Shown: piece after piece, positions 35,879-38,103 of the stretch
How the letters are laid out: every line of letters starts with the position of its first letter
Numbering within the stretch: position 1 is the stretch's first letter
Assembly (NCBI GenBank): GCA_017625035.1
Contig: JAGALX010000037.1
Span: 1 to 38,103 of the forward strand
Source: Clostridia bacterium
GTDB taxonomy: Bacteria; Bacillota; Clostridia; TANB77; CAG-508
Direction: 5' to 3'
DNA: 38,103 nt
The notes under the pieces: generated by a model
What the model saw: only the letters and a program-made list of their open reading frames with translations
Told to the model about the DNA's origin: nothing
The model's database searches: none
Program-made: the position numbers and the translations under genes

Positions 35879-36361
35879 ATGTTTAAAGACTTTAAAAAAT
35901 TTATTATGCGTGGAAATGTAGTTGATATGGCTGTAGGTATTATTATAGGTAATGCTTTTAAAGAAATCGTTACTTCTTTAGTTGATAATATTATTATGCC
36001 TGCTATTTCATGCCTTATTGGTAAAGTTGATATTTCTGGACTATCTGCAACTTTTGGTGAAATACATATTGCTTATGGTCAATTTTTAAATACTATATTA
36101 AACTTCTTAATTATAGCATTTTCATTGTTTATGGCTATAAAAGTTGTTAATAAAATTAATGATCTTAATAAGGCGGCTTTATCAAAATTAGGTAGAAAAA
36201 CAGGTGAAGAAAATCCTGCTCCAACTACAAAAAAATGTCCATATTGTTTTTCTGAAATTGATATTAAAGCAACAAGATGTGCTCATTGTACATCTATTAT
36301 TGAGGATAATGAAGAAAAAACTGAAGAAACATCTGAAGAAAAGGTTAATGTTGCTGAATAA
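35879..36361 (+). CDS. mscL: Large-conductance mechanosensitive channel with C-terminal zinc ribbon
   Basis: MscL opens a wide pore under membrane tension and releases solutes during hypo-osmotic shock. The 160-residue protein has MFKDFKKFIMRGNVVDMAVG and IIIGNAFKEIVTSLVDN (first membrane helix), a short outer loop, and NFLIIAFSLFMAIKVVNKIN (second helix). Instead of the plain C-terminal helix bundle there is a zinc ribbon: Cys120, Cys123, Cys134, Cys137 in CPYCFSEIDIKATRCAHCTS, then an acidic tail. This ribbon recurs in Firmicute MscL proteins; its role is unknown. AAAGGGG precedes the ATG. Confidence 0.94.
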   Translation: MFKDFKKFIMRGNVVDMAVGIIIGNAFKEIVTSLVDNIIMPAISCLIGKVDISGLSATFGEIHIAYGQFLNTILNFLIIAFSLFMAIKVVNKINDLNKAALSKLGRKTGEENPAPTTKKCPYCFSEIDIKATRCAHCTSIIEDNEEKTEETSEEKVNVAE

Positions 36362-36368
36362 AATATTT

Positions 36369-36402
36369 AAACCAAGGCAAATATGTCTTGGTTTTATTTT
36401 TT
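36369..36402 (+). terminator. Terminator of mscL
   Basis: AAACCAAGGC pairs with GTCTTGGTTT (10 bp, one G-U) around AAATAT, followed by TATTTTTTAT, 8 bases after the mscL stop. Confidence 0.87.
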
Positions 36403-36432
36403 ATATACTTGGATTTCTTTAGTAAGTATAAT

Positions 36433-38097
36433 TTATTCATGGTTTGGTATTCTTTTTTCTCTTGAATTTTCAGGTTCTCTCACGCTTCTTATTATTCTAG
36501 CTCCTAAGCCTACTTCTGATGTTGTAACGCCTTTCTTTTTATCTGATTTACATATATCTATTGGTTTTATATAGTTATTTTCTTCTATTTGCATCGAGTC
36601 CGCTCTATCAAAATTATTGTTCCCCAAAAAATAGTCCCCTGCTTCTTTCAAACTTGGTAATTCTAGCTTAGTTAATCCTTTATTATTAAATAAAAAACGC
36701 CTACCAACTTGTTCTAGCTTTGGTGCTTGTAGTTGTGCTATACCTTCGTTATAATATAAAAAATCGTCCCCTACTTCTTTCAACATTAGTAAATTTAGCT
36801 CAGTTAATCTTTTATTATTACCTAAAAAATATCTTCCAACTTGTTCTAGCTTCGGCACTTGTAATTGCGTTATACCTTCATTTGCACTTATAAAACACTC
36901 CCCTACTTCTTTCAAATTTGGTAATTCTAAATCGGTTAATCTTTTATTACTAACTAAAAAATTATCTCCAACTTGTTCTAACTTCGGTGCTTGTAGTTGT
37001 GTTATACCTTCATTTTCTCTAAAAAAATTGTCTCCAACTTGTTCTAACTTCGGTACTTGTAGTTGTGTTATACCTTCATTAAAATGTAAAAACCTGTTCC
37101 CTACTTCTTTCAAACTTGGTAATTCTAGCTCAGTTAATTCTTTATTATACAATAAAAATTCATCTCCAACTTTTTCTAGCTTTGATGCTTGTAGTTGTGT
37201 TATACATTCATTCATACATAAAAAATCGTACCCTACTTCTTTCAAATTTTGTAATTTTAGCTCAGTTAATCCTTTATTCAAAAATAAAAAAGTATCTCCA
37301 ACTTTTTCTAGATTTGATGCTTTTAGTTGTGTTATACATTCATTCCAATATAAAAAGCTGTTCCCTACTTCTTTCAAACTTGGTAATTCTAGCTCAGTTA
37401 ATCCGTTATTATTAGCTAAAAATTCATCTCCAACTTTTTCTAGCTTCGGTACTTGTAATTGTGTTATACCTTCATTTGCACTAAAAAAAGTGTCCCCTAC
37501 TACTTTCAAATTTGGTAATTCTAGCTCAGTTAATCCTCTATTATTAACTAAAAAATATCCTCCAACTTGTTCTAGTTTCGGTACTTGTAGTTGCATTATA
37601 CCTCCATTTGCACTTAAAAAACCGATTTCTACTACTTTCAAATTTGGTAATTCTAGCTCAGTTAATCCTTTATTATTATTTAAAAAATATACTCCAACTT
37701 GTTCTAGCTTCGGTGCTTGTAATTGCGTTATACTTTCATTTGCACTTAAAAAATTGTTCCCTATTTTTCTTACACTATTATTCTCGTATGTTACAATTTC
37801 ATTGTCTTTATTAATTCCAATAATAACTGGTTCCTCTTCATCACCTTTATATATTCTAATTATCCTATGCGCTTGCTCTTCCTCTGTTGCTTTTACTACA
37901 TCTATTCTTTTTATATCTTTTAAATCATCTACAAATGCATCCTTTATATTTGCACATGATTCTATTGTTTTGTTCTTCTTATCTATATAAAAATAATCTA
38001 CTAATAATCCTTCTTCTGGGCTTGCTACACTTATTGCTTCTCCACCTGTAGTAATAACTATGTTCCCTGGGCAGTAATAATTTCCATTTATTTCCAT
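36433..38097 (-). CDS. Tandem 22-residue leucine-rich-repeat protein (5' end may lie outside the window)
   Basis: A 554-residue protein of unknown function. Residues 123-496 are 17 repeats of exactly 22 residues, of two alternating kinds: ITQLQAPKLEQVGDNFLxxN and LTELELPNLKEVGDNFLxxN. They resemble the BspA/LRR_5 class of leucine-rich repeats, which build solenoids used for binding proteins or surfaces. The first 122 residues (MEINGNYYCPGNIVITTGGE) and the last 58 are not repeats and I do not recognise them. There is no signal peptide or anchor from this start. The frame is still open at the window edge and only six bases upstream are visible, so the ATG is provisional. Repeats are very alike at DNA level, suggesting recent expansion. 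Confidence 0.78.
   Translation of the reverse strand: MEINGNYYCPGNIVITTGGEAISVASPEEGLLVDYFYIDKKNKTIESCANIKDAFVDDLKDIKRIDVVKATEEEQAHRIIRIYKGDEEEPVIIGINKDNEIVTYENNSVRKIGNNFLSANESITQLQAPKLEQVGVYFLNNNKGLTELELPNLKVVEIGFLSANGGIMQLQVPKLEQVGGYFLVNNRGLTELELPNLKVVGDTFFSANEGITQLQVPKLEKVGDEFLANNNGLTELELPSLKEVGNSFLYWNECITQLKASNLEKVGDTFLFLNKGLTELKLQNLKEVGYDFLCMNECITQLQASKLEKVGDEFLLYNKELTELELPSLKEVGNRFLHFNEGITQLQVPKLEQVGDNFFRENEGITQLQAPKLEQVGDNFLVSNKRLTDLELPNLKEVGECFISANEGITQLQVPKLEQVGRYFLGNNKRLTELNLLMLKEVGDDFLYYNEGIAQLQAPKLEQVGRRFLFNNKGLTKLELPSLKEAGDYFLGNNNFDRADSMQIEENNYIKPIDICKSDKKKGVTTSEVGLGARIIRSVREPENSREKRIPNHE
36610..37731 (-). repeat. 17 tandem 66-bp units (132-bp A/B super-repeat)
   Basis: The coding repeat has a 66-bp period, best seen as a 132-bp pair of one I-type and one L-type unit. 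Alternation is strict except at 36940-37071, where two I-type units are adjacent. The frame is kept throughout, so changes in copy number would leave the protein intact. Confidence 0.9.
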
Positions 38098-38103
38098 GTT
38101 GTA

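Noticed and set aside
36610..37731. CRISPR-like array
   Set aside because: Periodic, but the units are contiguous coding repeats without unique spacers and keep one reading frame.
37028..37990. 320-residue plus-strand open frame
   Set aside because: Antisense of the 66-bp repeats; since 66 is a multiple of 3, any stop-free antisense frame is repeated. No start signal.

Overview
The window is a strongly AT-rich piece of a bacterial chromosome and almost certainly comes from a Firmicute of the class Clostridia. The evidence is gene order and family type: the rimP-nusA-rnpM-infB block, a complete rpsL-rpsG-fusA-tuf string, rpsF-ssb-rpsR, MutS2, a ClpE with a zinc finger, a BofC-type domain and a SpoVB-like flippase. 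Strong AGGAGG ribosome binding sites and frequent TTG/GTG starts agree. An uncultured gut-type Clostridia lineage is my inference; there is no 16S gene here to settle it. Coding density is high. I see no tRNA or rRNA gene, no insertion sequence and no CRISPR array.

Layout. 1-3268 (minus): the start of infB (cut by the window edge), rnpM, nusA, rimP, then trmL. 3471-5843 (plus): mutS2. 6169-10822 (minus): tuf, fusA, rpsG, rpsL, with structured gaps between the genes and a clear rpsL promoter. 11032-14735 (minus): endonuclease IV, topoisomerase III and an HD phosphohydrolase. 15014-17904 (plus): clpE-pgsA. 18088-22693 (minus): a BofC-domain protein, comEC (broken near its 3' end by a one-base frameshift) and an SH3/NlpC-P60 cell wall hydrolase, all read from one promoter. 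22856-24837 (minus): HU and a SpoVB/MurJ-like flippase. 25145-29278: a TraG/VirD4-type ATPase on plus, facing a two-gene unit on minus (a three-S1-domain protein and a replication-relaxation-like winged-helix protein). 29363-33356 (minus): rluB-like, rluD-like, lspA and a large GT-C-like membrane protein. 33663-34385 (plus): pflA-type activase. 34617-35680 (minus): rpsR, ssb, rpsF. 35879-36361 (plus): mscL with a zinc ribbon. 36433-38097 (minus): a protein made mostly of 17 tandem 22-residue leucine-rich repeats, possibly open at the window edge.

Most of the window is core information processing (translation factors, ribosomal proteins, rRNA/tRNA modification, DNA repair) and envelope work (PgsA, LspA, flippase, NlpC/P60). 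The unusual parts are: (1) the TraG-like coupling ATPase, which has no relaxase or other conjugation genes beside it but sits next to a Replic_Relax-like protein and has three copies of a half-site around its promoter; (2) a roughly 50-base leader element found twice, 20 kb apart, upstream of topB and of the GT-C-like gene, in the second case at the very 5' end of the predicted transcript; (3) hairpin leaders on rimP, rpsL, rpsG, rpsF and ssb; (4) the comEC frameshift; (5) the 22-residue repeat protein, whose strict A/B alternation slips once.
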